This document shows, in pieces, positions 35,580-45,511 of a DNA stretch of 64,000 bases (its first letter is position 1; the number at the start of each line of letters is the position of its first letter). A program made the position numbers and the translations under genes. The notes under the pieces are model-generated. The model was not told the origin of the DNA. It searched no databases and saw nothing but the letters and a program-made list of their open reading frames with translations. The DNA is from Margaritifera margaritifera (taxonomy: Eukaryota > Mollusca > Bivalvia > Unionida > Margaritiferidae): contig JAQPZY010001569.1 in the NCBI GenBank assembly GCA_029931535.1, forward strand, positions 3,583,001 through 3,647,000. Reading direction: 5' to 3'.

Positions 35580-35819
35580 TCACCGCCACCGACTTTTTTT
35601 TAAACAGTGTTTGCTTTTACCGGTGGACCTGGAAGTGAGACGGCCTTGCCGTCCACCCACAAACGTGAAATTGTTTGCGTTACATCGAACACAAGTTCCC
35701 GTGATCGCAGCTCTACCAATACGTTTTTGAACTAGAGTTGGATTCGTAGTACGAGTTTTCATGCGGCATCGGACACAATATGAAGGCATGATTGTATTAT
35801 ACAACATCGCTGTTGACAT
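35580..35819 (-). CDS. Small Cys-pair protein, DUF5679-like
   Basis: Open frame with MPSYCVRCRMKTRTTNPTLV and then AAITGTCVRCNANNFTFVGG: two CxxC pairs about 25-30 residues apart. The pattern matches DUF5679-type zinc ribbons found in large DNA viruses and Polinton-like elements. The likely start is the internal ATG of MPSYC (35789) rather than the outermost ATG (35819). It lies next to the integrase, on the same strand. Intact in length (about 70 residues) but its neighbours are all broken. Function unknown; a structural zinc site is the reasonable inference. Confidence 0.6.
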   Translation of the reverse strand: MSTAMLYNTIMPSYCVRCRMKTRTTNPTLVQKRIGRAAITGTCVRCNANNFTFVGGRQGRLTSRSTGKSKHCLKKSRWR

Positions 35820-35829
35820 TTAACATAGC

Positions 35830-36463
35830 ATCTCGAAAAAGGAAAATCGAAGATGCTTTGAAAAACTCCAAAGATTTCACCGTTGTTGACTTTTCTGTGC
35901 AGTCAGCGCCAAAACCGTCCAAGCCCGGTGATATGTTTGCAAATTCAGTTGATGCGTTGGTCATTGGTCTAACCGTTTCAGGGAAAACCCAACTGTTGTT
36001 GTATATGATTTTGCGATGGCTGACGTAAGATCGGTTGTACGTGATTGCACTGTCGGCGGATGATCAACCATGTTACGACGTACTCAGGGATTTTGCAATC
36101 GCGGTTGCGTCGTCGGGTGGTTCAACGGTTGATTTCTTTTCCACCGTTGACGAAGCACCTACGATTGATGATCTCGATTTAAGCGCAAATAGTCTTGTCG
36201 TGTACGATGATGTGATGCTGGAACATCAAATCAACCCCGCGCAAATATTTTCCTAAGGCTGACATAAGAACACAGACGTGATCTATTTGACACAACGATA
36301 CGCACACGTACCTAAAGTAATCCAAGACAACTGTAACATGTTAATGATATTTCTCGGCATTGATGTATGGTATTGCAAACATTCATTGGACTTGGTGTGC
36401 CGCCGACCACTCGTGAGTCGAATTTCGAAATATGTTTGCGAATTAGAGTTTCCTCACTACTGA
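35830..36463 (+). pseudogene. Polinton A32-like DNA-packaging ATPase
   Basis: FtsK/HerA-type ATPase that in Polinton-like viruses pumps DNA into capsids. Seen in order: SKDFTVVDFSVQ, the Walker A box GLTVSGKT (~35968-35992), the Walker B strand SLVVYDDVML (~36190-36220), and the sensor-like block IYLTQRYAHVPKVIQDNCNM (~36281-36340). C-terminal residues run to about 36463. Stops at ~36026, ~36254 and ~36260 break the frame into three pieces in register. Upstream, SRKRKIEDALKN is open but has no ATG; the first ATG upstream lies at 35792. Presence of this gene argues that the ancestor could form particles. Confidence 0.85.
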
Positions 36464-36545
36464 CTTGACCGGTGGACCGCAGTGTTCGGGAAAATATTGA
36501 GCCAGTCTGAATAAAGCAATTTAATAACCATACCAAATATATAAA

Positions 36546-37135
36546 ATGTCGAGAACCGAGAAAGCTTCGCCGAAGAAAGCTCCACTTTCTGCCAGTGATA
36601 CTATTGTGGAGTATGGGGAGTGACGCAGTCAAGCTGCCCGCAAACACTGGGAACTGATTCACGATGTTATAGCCGGCCACGAGCGTGTCAAAGATATGTT
36701 AAAATTGCAACAAACTGCACGGGAAGATCTCACAGCGGGCTCTGAACAAACATCTACACATTTGATTCAATCAACAAAAGCAATTGTGACCAAGATTGCG
36801 GAAACTGGAACAGAGAAAGAAAGTCGCGGAAACCATTGCCGCAATGATGGGAACCCAACAACGGCCTGGTCCGATCAGGCGTGCGCCAGCACAATTAATG
36901 CAAATACAAAAACAGTTTGAGTAACTGCAGAAGGATCTTGGAGAGGCACTTATGCATCTTCCACAACAAAAAACGTCCAAATACCAATCAAAGTTAAAAC
37001 CACCAAAAGATAAAAGATTTAAAGAACCAGCACAGGAGCTAATCTTTAAGAGGCCTTTTTGGTTTGCCCATTTAATACGTAATGAAAAGCAATTAAGCGA
37101 GTTTATGTTGGAGCATTAACTACGAGCGAATAAAC
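36546..37135 (+). pseudogene. Unknown Polinton protein, Gln/Lys-rich, degenerate
   Basis: ATG at 36546 opens MSRTEKASPKKAPLSASDTI, a stop follows at ~36621, then KHWELIHDVIAGHERVKDML and TAREDLTAGSEQTSTHLIQS in register. After a frame change near 36820 it reads AETIAAMMGTQQRPGPIRRA and a long Gln-rich helix. The tail is KPPKDKRFKEPAQELIFKRP. It looks like a coiled-coil or DNA-condensing accessory protein, but I recognise no family. It ends where the RTE element begins. Confidence 0.45.
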
Positions 37136-37149
37136 CCCACACTTAAATC

Positions 37150-39600
37150 AAAGAAAAGTACGGGCAAGAGATAACATCACCATTGGAACATGGAATGTCA
37201 GGACATTAAGACCAGCAGGGAAACTCGAGGAGCTAACCCATGAGATGGGAAGATACCAATGGCACATCCTTGGACTATGCGAGATGCGCTGGAAAAATTT
37301 CGGAGAGAAATCAACAGATGACGGACACAGGATCTACTTCAGTGGGCATGAGAACAAGCATGAACATGGAGTCGGGTTTATGGTACACAAGGATATTGTG
37401 AGTGCAGTCATGGGTTGTCGGCCAGTGTCTAACAGGATGATTACAATCCGCGTGAGGGCATCTCCCTTTAACATTACTATCATACAGGTCTATGCCCCAA
37501 CATCTGACCATGATGATGAGGAACTGGATGAGTTCTATGACCAGCTTCAAACTCTCATAGACCAGACACCCAAGATGGATATTCTGGCTATTCAAGGAGA
37601 CTGGAATGCTAAGGTAGGAGAAGACACACAAGCATTCTTGCGAGAAGTCTGTGGTCTGTGGTCCATGCTGTAATAAGCAGACCAATGAAAGAGGACTCAA
37701 GCTCCTGGACTTCGCCACATACAATAACCTAGTCCTAATGAACACCCTTGGCCCCCACAAACTATCCAGAAGATGGACTTGGCACAGCCCACAGAAAACA
37801 TCACAACCAGATTGACTATATCTTGGTGGGAAAGCGATTCCGGTCTAGTGTAAACATTGCCAGAACACGTAGATTCCCAGGAGCTGATATAGGAAGCGAC
37901 CATGACTTGCTGATGATGACTATCAAACTTCGTTTGAGGAAGACCAATAAGCCAAGACAAGTTAGGATCAGGTTCGACCTTGAAAAACTTAAATATCCAA
38001 GCATGGCACAAGCATTTGAAGCATCAATAGGCGGCAAATTTGCACCACTCACAATTCTGGGACATGAAGAAATAAACTTAGACTCCTTGATCATCACCTT
38101 CGACAAGGCAGTAATAGACACAGCCAGAGAGATCCTTGGCAAGCATCGTAGAATAAAGAAGCCTTTGGTCACAGCAGATACCCTCGACCTCTGCGATGTG
38201 AGGAGAAAACTGAGGAGTAAGCGAGGAGACCATGAAGGAGAAAAAAATACAATGAGATTAACAACAGGATAAGAAGAGCATAAAGAAAGCAAAAGAAAGC
38301 TGGTTAGAGGACCAATGCAAGGAAGTCGAGAAAAGCCTGAACCAGAATGACAGTAAAAGGGCATACCAGTTGGTGAAAGACCTGACAGCAGAGAAACAGG
38401 CGAGATCTAATACGATTCAGGACAAGGCTGGTAAGAGTCTGACAGAAAACCAAGACATTCTTAACAGATGGACGGAATACTGTTCGGAGCTTTACAACCA
38501 GGAGACTTCTGGAGACCAAGCTTTACTAAACGTACCACTGACCACAACAGAGGTTGACCACTGGATCCTCAGGGATGAAGTAGAGGCTGCAGTAAAGGCA
38601 CTAAAGAAGGGGAAGTCAGCTGGGGTAGACAATATACCAGCAGAACTTGTTCAAGCAGGAGGAACTTCCATGATAGATGTCCTCACAACAATCTGCAACC
38701 AAATCTGGCAAACAGGAGACTGGCCCACCCCATGGACCCAGTCTCTGATCGTGACTTTTCCTAAAAAAGGAAATCTACAACTGTGCCAGAACTACCGAAC
38801 AATCAGTCTCATTAGTCACCCAAGCAAGGTTATGCTTAAGATCATCCTCAACAGACTGAAAACCCCAAGCAGAGCACATCATTGCGGAAGAACAGGCAGG
38901 TTTCAGAGCAGGACGTAGCACTACAGAACAGATCTTCAATCTTAGAATCCTCTGTGAAAAATATGTCCAGCATCAACAGAACCTTTATCATGTCTTCAAG
39001 GTATGGTATGCAGCTTTGTGGGCCACTATGAGGATATACAACATAAACGCAAAACTAATCCGCACTATAGAAACCCTGTATGACAAGGCGACTAGTACAG
39101 TTCTCGTCAATGGCAACATAGGAGACTGGTTCAGAACCACAGTCGGAATCACACAGGGGTGCCTTCTCTCACCCACTCTCTTCAACATCTACCTGGAAAG
39201 GATCATGTCCGACGCCTTGGAAGACCATGAGAGCAGTGTCAGTGTTGGAGGCAGAACAATCACAAACCTGCGCTTCACTGACGATATCGATGGCTTAGCA
39301 GGAGATGAAGAAGAAATGGAAACCTTAGTGAACCGTCTCAATCCAGCATCACTAAGATATGGGATGGAGATCAACGCTGAAAAGACAAACCTAATGACAA
39401 ACAACCCAAGTGGCATCCAAAAGTAATTAAGAGTGAATGGACAGAAGCTGGGCACAGTAACAAGCTTCAAATACCTAGGTGCTATTGCCTCTGATGAAGG
39501 TTCAAAACCTGAGGTTCTTTCCAGGATTGCGCAAACAGCTGCTCTGGCTAGGCTGAAGCCTATTTGGAAAGACAGCAAGATCACGCTTGGGTCCAAGATC
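37150..39600 (+). pseudogene. RTE LINE pol: APE endonuclease and RT, first part
   Basis: Endonuclease nicks the target and the RT copies element RNA. The endonuclease (37165-37920) shows ITIGTWNVRTLRPAGKLEEL, LGLCEMRW (catalytic Glu), IQVYAPTSDHDDEE, QGDWNAKVGEDTQA, RRWTWHSP, QIDYILVGKRF and IGSDHDLL: all core motifs, but spread over frames after a double stop at 37672. The RT (38370-39600) shows KGKSAGVDNIPAELVQAGG, PKKGNLQLCQNYRTISLISH, RTTVGITQGCLLSPTLFN and LRFTDDIDGLAG. Two catalytic defects are visible: the motif A tract is deleted, so YHVF runs directly to KVWYAALW at ~38990-39010, and FADD has become FTDD. Motif wording matches RTE elements often misannotated as craniofacial development protein 2-like. 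Confidence 0.9.
39591..39600 (+). repeat. Target-site duplication of the long-TIR MULE, left
   Basis: GTCCAAGATC, repeated exactly at 43366-43375. Removing one copy and the element restores the RTE reading order (…LGSKI then KLMCSL). Confidence 0.9.
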
Positions 39601-39610
39601 GGCGGCACGA

Positions 39611-39712
39611 TTTACCCAAATACACCCAAATATACCCAAATACACCCAAATACTCCCCAAATATACCCAAATACTCCCAAACACTACCCAAATACTCCCA
39701 AATACTGTCCAG
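39611..39712 (+). repeat. Subterminal (ACCCAAAT)n-type repeats
   Basis: About ten near-copies of an 8-11-bp unit, TACCCAAATAC or TCCCAAATAC, just inside the left tip. The inverted partner with GTATTTGGG units is at 43257-43355. Related scattered copies lie at 40705-40830. Subterminal short repeats are common transposase-binding platforms; that role is inferred. Confidence 0.85.
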
Positions 39713-40524
39713 AGACAAGCACGTGATACATTTACTACTAAATAAATTTTTTAATTCATTGCCAAGTTAAGTTCTGGGTTAAAATAAAATACGTTAAGTT
39801 AATAAAGCAACTAGAAATTCGTTGTACGAAACGTAACGAACATCTCCAATTACCATTTGCTCGGAAATTATCGACAGAGTCCGGGACGACATATATGTTC
39901 CTAATTTGCATACTTAATTGCAGATATCTATATTCTAGAAGATTGTTAATTTTTTTTTGTGGGCACATCTTCGACATTTAGATATAATTAGCTATTGGCC
40001 TCGAGTGTGTCCCCCTCCCCCTCCATGGCTCTTTGCCCAAAACATTCAAAGGTTTTTATGTGTTCGTGTTCCCACCCTCTGATGTTTATGTGTTGTTTTT
40101 TTCCGTAAAGAATAAAAAAGAAGTTTGAAAAGTAAATGTATTTATATGATCGTTTTTGTTGCGGTGGTTTCTCTTAATTTGCTACTTTCTTGGATGAATC
40201 GTTCTCTGAGGTTCCTGTATATACAGGGCCCTTATTTCCTCCTCTCCCAATACTTGATAGCTGTATTATATAAAATTAATAACTTGTTATATGTTTTGTA
40301 CTATCACTCACTGACATATTTGTCTGTGGATAATTACATAAGATAATCCCTGGTTCCAGGGATCGTGGCCAACGATCTTCCTACTGTCCATGTTTGCTAT
40401 GTATATGCTATAATGTTTTGTCTGCTATATAGTTTCTGTGTCTGCACTGGCCTTTGTGTGGCCAAATTTATTCTTTTTGGTAAATTGGTGTTTATTTCTC
40501 CTAGAAAAGATATATACTCTAATG

Positions 40525-40650
<126 letters not shown>

Positions 40651-41484
40651 ATACATCGTTACCTTTGGCTTCAATCCTTGGATGCATGCATATGTATATA
40701 AAAATACTGCCAAATATACCCAAATACTTCCGACGACCTCCCAAAAAGTATATTTAAATGCTACTAAAACATGCCGATACTCTCCAAATGCTCTAAAATA
40801 TATTTAAATATACCCAAATATACTCGGATGTTTCTATCGTATCTTACAACTTCAGTCTTTATTTTCATAGGCCTGATAATTATTTCTTTATTTGCGTCAA
40901 TTCAAGTTGTATTTTCCGCTGCTGAGTTTGTTCGGCAGTTTGTTTCGTTCCATTTTATGCAATCTCCGACAATTTAAATAACTTTAATTCGTCCTAATTA
41001 TTGCGTGTTACTTGTTAATGTTGGCCATTTCTAATACCTAAAAAAAACTTGTTAACTTCATTGCTCAAGGGTGGAATTTTCAAATCTTTCCGTTATTCAA
41101 ATCGTCATGTGAAGTCATTATCTGATAACTGACAGTCATGGGCTGAATTAATGACATCATCCTTGGTTCTTTCGAGTTCTCTGTCGCAACGGATAAGCAA
41201 TTGTATTGTGAAAGGCACAATACTGCGCCTTTTTGATAACTTTTGATGCTGTAAAGGTGATTACATTCATATACAGGTGTAAATGCAAAGTCAAATTATA
41301 ATTAAAATATTGTTATGTTTTATCTTTTATTAAAGTGGCGAAATACATTAAAATAGCAATTATTTCCCAAATACAGATGTATCTGTCATACAACTAGCAA
41401 TAAAAGCAGTTACAACCTTATATAATTTATTTCACAATGCATTAATTAATTAGGTACATGTACATGTTAGAAAATGTTTATTAA

Positions 41485-42250
41485 CTATCGGTGCTTTATA
41501 TCTGTTGTCCGTTCAGCTCTTGGTCTTTTCCGTTGGCCCGGTTTTCGTCCGGCAGTTTGTTTCGGTCGCTTGCACTTGTATGTTCCATCTGATGAATGGA
41601 CATAGCTGGACTCCGCTACTGTGGCGATCGGAGCAGCAAGAAATTTCTTGTAAATTTTTTCCTTCTCCGTTACACTCTTTGAGTGCCAGGCTTGTTTGTC
41701 CAAAAGAAAAGAAAGAGACTGACCAAAAAGCCTGTAGTTGCCAGCACCATACAAAGCTCGACGTAGGTCTATGATCTGCGTTTTTGTAACAGAAGACAAT
41801 CTGTCTACAAGTTCTAGGAGCTTTAGCTGTTTCCACTCAGTGGCTTATTTTAAGCGATTGTTCAGGGACTCTGCATTGTTATTGGTCCATAACTTAGAAA
41901 TGATATTTGCTTTTAATGGTTGGTAAACATGTTTTAAAATTTTACCTTTGAAATGTGTTTCATAATAAGTTTTAAATCTCGGATATTTATCGAAATAGAC
42001 AGAGAGGTTGTCTTCTCGCTTTGAAAACTCGAGGTTGTCTTTACTAAAAACTAATCCGTATTTGTCTTCGCTGAAGATTATATTTATAATTTTCTCCCTC
42101 TCTTTATCATCAGAACCAGTTTTTTGAAGAAAATGCCTAATGTTATCTTTCAGATGTTTTGTACACAGCAGATAATTTGCTTTGGGGAAATTGTTTGTTA
42201 AAGAATTTCTTATTGCTTTCTCATCATCGGTTCCAAATGTCAAATTTTGT
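41485..42250 (-). pseudogene. MULE transposase, C-terminal half
   Basis: On the minus strand from 42250 down: LTFGTDDEKAIRNSLTNNFP (second catalytic Asp in FGTDDE), LLCTKHLKDNIRHFLQK (the CxxH signature), KTYYETHFKGKILKHVYQPL and LWTNNNAESLNNRLK (third acidic residue region). After a break at ~41845 it continues as TKTQIIDLRRALYGAGNYRL and ends in a Lys/Arg-rich tail. The N-terminal half with the first catalytic Asp is absent; sequence upstream of 42250 reads into the inverted repeat. It is a different family from the MULE at 26.1 kb, with no Ulp1-like gene. Internally deleted and non-functional. Confidence 0.8.
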
Positions 42251-42325
42251 GAGTCTAGTTTTTCTCTTTTTCGTTAGCTATATCAACATTGGTGCTGAAT
42301 TGGATTTCTCCTTAGCATTTTTCTC

Positions 42326-42436
42326 TATACATATGCATGCATCCAAAGATTAAAGCCAAAGGTAACGATTTTTGCATATGTATCATATATATTTTATGTG
42401 TTGGTTTTTTTTTATTTTATCATTTAACATTATATA

Positions 42437-42469
<33 letters not shown>

Positions 42470-43365
42470 ATCGTCAAAGTCTATATTTTTTTTAGCAGAA
42501 ATAAACATCAAGTAACTAAAAGAAAAAATTTGACCACACAAAGGCCAGTGCAGACACAGAAACTATATAGCAGACAAAACATTATGGCATATACATAGCG
42601 AAAATCGTTGGCCACGAACACTGGAAATAAGGATTATCTTATGTAATTATTCACAGACAAATATGTCAATGGGTGATAGTACAAAACATATAACAAATTA
42701 TTAATATTAAAGAATAAAGCTATCAAGTATTGGGAGAGGGGGAAATCAGGAACCTCAGAGAACGATTCATCCAAGAAAGTAGCAAATTAAGAGAAACCAC
42801 CGCAACAAAAACGATCATATAAATACATTTTCTTTTCAAAATTCTTTTTGATTTTTTACGGAAAAAAACAACACATAAATATCAGAGGGTGGGAACATGA
42901 ACACATAAAAGTCTTTGAATGTTTCGAACAAAGAGCCATGTAGGGGGAGGGGGACACACTCGAGGCCAATAGCTAATTATATCTAAATGTCGAAGATGTG
43001 CCCACAAAAAAAAATTAACAATCTTCTAGAATATAGATATCTGCAATTAAGTATGCAAATTAGGAACATATATGTCGTCCCGGACTCTGTCGATAATTTC
43101 CGAGCAAATGGTAATTGGAGATGTTCGTTACGTTTCGTACAACGAATTTCTAGTTGCTTTATTAACTTAACGTATTTTATTTTAACCCAGAACTTAACTT
43201 GGCAATGAATTAAAAAATTTATTTAGTAGTAAATGTATCACGTGCTTGTCTCTGGACAGTATTTGGGAGTATTTGGGTAGTGTTTGGGAGTATTTGGGCA
43301 GTATTTGGGTATATTTGGGCAGTATTTGGGTGTATTTGGGTATATTTGGGTAAATCGTGCCACCC
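42326..43365 (-). repeat. Long terminal inverted repeat, right arm
   Basis: Inverted partner of 39601-40700. It includes the GTATTTGGG-type subterminal repeats at 43257-43355 and a short TG tract at 42440-42468. Single-base differences and small indels separate the arms. Confidence 0.9.
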
Positions 43366-43375
43366 GTCCAAGATC

Positions 43376-43865
43376 AAGCTTATGTGCTCCCTCGTCATGT
43401 CCATATTCCTATACGCATGTGAGGCATGAACCCTAACAGCAGAATTAGAGAGAAGAATCCATGCCTTAGAGATGAGATGTTATCGAAGGATCCTGAAAAT
43501 CTCATACTTAGACCACGTCTCGAATGCGGAGGTGCGCACTAAAATCCAAGGTGAAATTGGACCTTATGAAGATCTACTCACCAAACGTAAAGAAACGCAA
43601 ACTAAGATGGTGTGGTCATGTCTCACGCTCAACTGGCCAATCAAAGACAATCCTACAGGGCACAGTGAGAGGAAAGAGAAAACGAGGCAGACAGAAGAAG
43701 AGATGGGAAGACAATATCAAAGGGTGGACAGGCATGGACTTTGCAAAGTCCCAAAGAGCAGTGGAGAACAGGGTAAAATGGAGACAGATTGTCGCAAAGT
43801 CATCAATGGCGCCCCTACGACCAGCAAGGTTAAGGGAGAAATGAAAAACAAAAAATGAAAATGGG
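43376..43865 (+). pseudogene. RTE LINE pol, C-terminal part
   Basis: Continuation of the RTE reading frame beyond the MULE: KLMCSLVMSIFLYACEA (43376-43430), a stop at 43431, then RRIHALEMRCYRRILKISYL, NAEVRTKIQGEIGPYEDLL, KKRKLRWCGHVSRSTG, ILQGTVRGKRKRGRQKKRWE and DNIKGWTGMDFAKSQ. This is the thumb/connection and basic C-terminal region. Two frames are used, switching near 43590. It ends at about 43855 before the A-rich 3' tail. Confidence 0.85.
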
Positions 43866-43870
43866 TATGC

Positions 43871-44440
43871 AAAGAGTGGACTGGACAAAGCAGAGTACGC
43901 GTTTAAAAAGCTTTTAACTTCTATCGAGCCTTAGATGAAAAACGGGTTGCACCAGCTTTAACTATTTTTGAAAAGACTTTCAAAGTCGTTATAGACCAAA
44001 TCTATAAACAGAGCCGGAACAAGCGGATGTGCCTATCGAGAAAGAAGAAGAATATCTCTCCCCATCGGAGGAACCGCCAGAACCGCGCAAGCGCCTCCGC
44101 CCAAAGGCGAAGCTGAATACACAACGGCGCAAATTCTAAATACCAAGATCAAAGAAAAGTGCAAAAGCAACAAACAAAGGAAGGAAAAGGCCTTGGTGGA
44201 CCGTGTGACCCTCACGACCTTGCAGATTGGTTGGAAACACTATTGGGATCAGTTCGCGCGTGCAACAATGTAACTGAAGTTGTTAATGAATTGACAGCGG
44301 TTGCTCACCAACAATATTATGGAGCGGGGGATGTATCGCGTGTTAATGCATGAACTTGTTGAAGACATCGATATTTTATATAACTCCGATGATGAATTCT
44401 GATACACATCGTGTCTAGATGCTTAGAGTCTTACGTGAAA
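43871..44440 (+). pseudogene. Polinton sequence right of the RTE, unknown protein
   Basis: Reads AFNFYRALDEKRVAPALTIF-like and FEKTFKVVIDQIYKQS tracts after frame changes, an acidic/proline tract (EKEEEYLSPSEEPPEPRKRL) and then a separate 44159-44353 open frame with DPHDLADWLETLLGSVRACN. I recognise no family. Base composition and position indicate Polinton; it may continue the gene cut at 37135 by the RTE. Confidence 0.45.
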
Positions 44441-44554
44441 TCAATGCTGCGTTGAAGCGTGTTGTTGCAATCAGGACGGGGACCTGTTGGACCTGCGCGG
44501 GGATACCATGACGATACAACTGTACATTAGAGATCGATCTAACATTTAAATATA

Positions 44555-44760
44555 ATGACAGTCGTACATGGACGTGTGATACCAGTGCGAGAAAACCCGT
44601 TTACGCGACATATTACAGAACTGATCTTGGTGATGTTGTCCGGGGATTGTTCACAGATGCACCGAAAGCGTTAGCGGCGTTGACCTCGCGCGCTGCACCA
44701 ATTGCTAAACAATCTTCTCTGACAAGACTCTGTTGTTGGAGGGCGCAGGTGGTCGAATGA
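44555..44760 (+). pseudogene. Small Polinton structural-type protein, degenerate
   Basis: An ATG at 44555 begins MTVVHGRVIPVRENPFTRHI. In another frame RTDLGDVVRGLFTDAPKALA and TSRAAPIAKQSS appear, a glycine/alanine tract reminiscent of basic minor core proteins in adenovirus-like elements. The family is not certain. It is followed by the repeat-containing protein at 44831. Confidence 0.35.
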
Positions 44761-44830
44761 CGGTTATTGACGCGCTTGTGGAAAACTCATAGTGGTTGCA
44801 ATTGAATCTGTTACAGTTTGTTTGTAAATA

Positions 44831-45150
44831 ATGATGTCCTGCCACGAAGTTAAGGTTGGCCTTAGCAAAAGCCAGCTTGTGAAAATGAAAAGCGCTATAC
44901 GAAACTATTGTGGGGTCACATTGAAACTTTCTCGGGAAAAGTTAACTGGAATTGTCCCTGTGTGGTTGACCCAAACGCAACTCAATCAGCTTAATGCGGC
45001 CAAACGAAAGAACACCTCGGTGACATTAGCGTTATCCAAGTCAGAGGTGGTGCAAATGCAAAAGACTGGCGAAATATTTCCATTTTTGGCGGCGATTCAA
45101 GCGTTGTTAGTACTTGCGGCTCACGCGGTTGCAAAAGCAGTAGCGTTATG
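44831..45150 (+). pseudogene. Polinton small protein with LSKSQ-type repeats, split by gypsy
   Basis: An ATG at 44831 opens a frame with three related modules: KVGLSKSQLVKMKSAIRN, WLTQTQLNQLNAAKR and VTLALSKSEVVQMQKTGE. They are followed by a hydrophobic segment (FLAAIQALLVLAAHAVAKAV) that could span or insert in a membrane. This layout resembles pX-like small structural proteins of adintoviruses and Polintons, by recall of family pattern. A gypsy element entered at TTATG (45146-45150). Beyond it, at 49934-50109, the same frame continues for about 58 codons with a tryptophan- and Lys/Arg-rich tract (SWWMHSVLRKRKKVFD). The stop now used is inside the LTR. Confidence 0.6.
45146..45150 (+). repeat. 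Gypsy target-site duplication, left
   Basis: TTATG, repeated at 49929-49933. Five base pairs is usual for Ty3/gypsy integration. Confidence 0.9.
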
Positions 45151-45377
45151 TGTTGAATAAAATTAATGTAGCATAATTTGAAACAGAGCATAGTAATTTC
45201 ATTCAGTTTCACGGTGTAGTCACATGACTGATGTCTGTCACTAGCCTATGATGGAATGTGGTGTAGTGTACATGATGACCTAATAAAAGTTGTATTGCTA
45301 TGAGAACAACGTTTGGTTTTATCTGCCTGTTAAGCAGCTGACTGGTATGTCCCCTACTAGTGAACAATATATCAACA
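45151..45377 (+). repeat. Gypsy 5' LTR
   Basis: 227 bp, TGTTGAATAAAATTAATGTA to ATATATCAACA. It contains AATAAAA at the start and a second CTAATAAAAG near 45280, a possible polyadenylation signal. The matching 3' LTR is 49702-49928. Confidence 0.95.
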
Positions 45378-45392
45378 TGGTGGCAGCGGTGG
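45378..45392 (+). promoter_or_regulatory. Gypsy primer-binding site, tRNA-Leu type
   Basis: TGGTGGCAGCGGTGG lies directly after the LTR. It is complementary to the 3' end of metazoan tRNA-Leu species that finish CCACCGCTGCCACCA, from general knowledge of tRNA sequences. Confidence 0.8.
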
Positions 45393-45511
45393 CCAATTAA
45401 GGACGCATCGATGATTCGTCAGTTTTAGAGGTTAACTGATTTTAGAAGTTACGCATTTTTCATCCTTTATCACAGTCTCACGTACTACAGGTCAAGTGGC
45501 GGAAAACTAAC

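Noticed and set aside
37311..38364. Minus-strand open frames of 149, 104 and 182 codons opposite the RTE LINE
   Set aside because: They are antisense shadows of the endonuclease and RT coding sequence, which alone shows conserved motifs.
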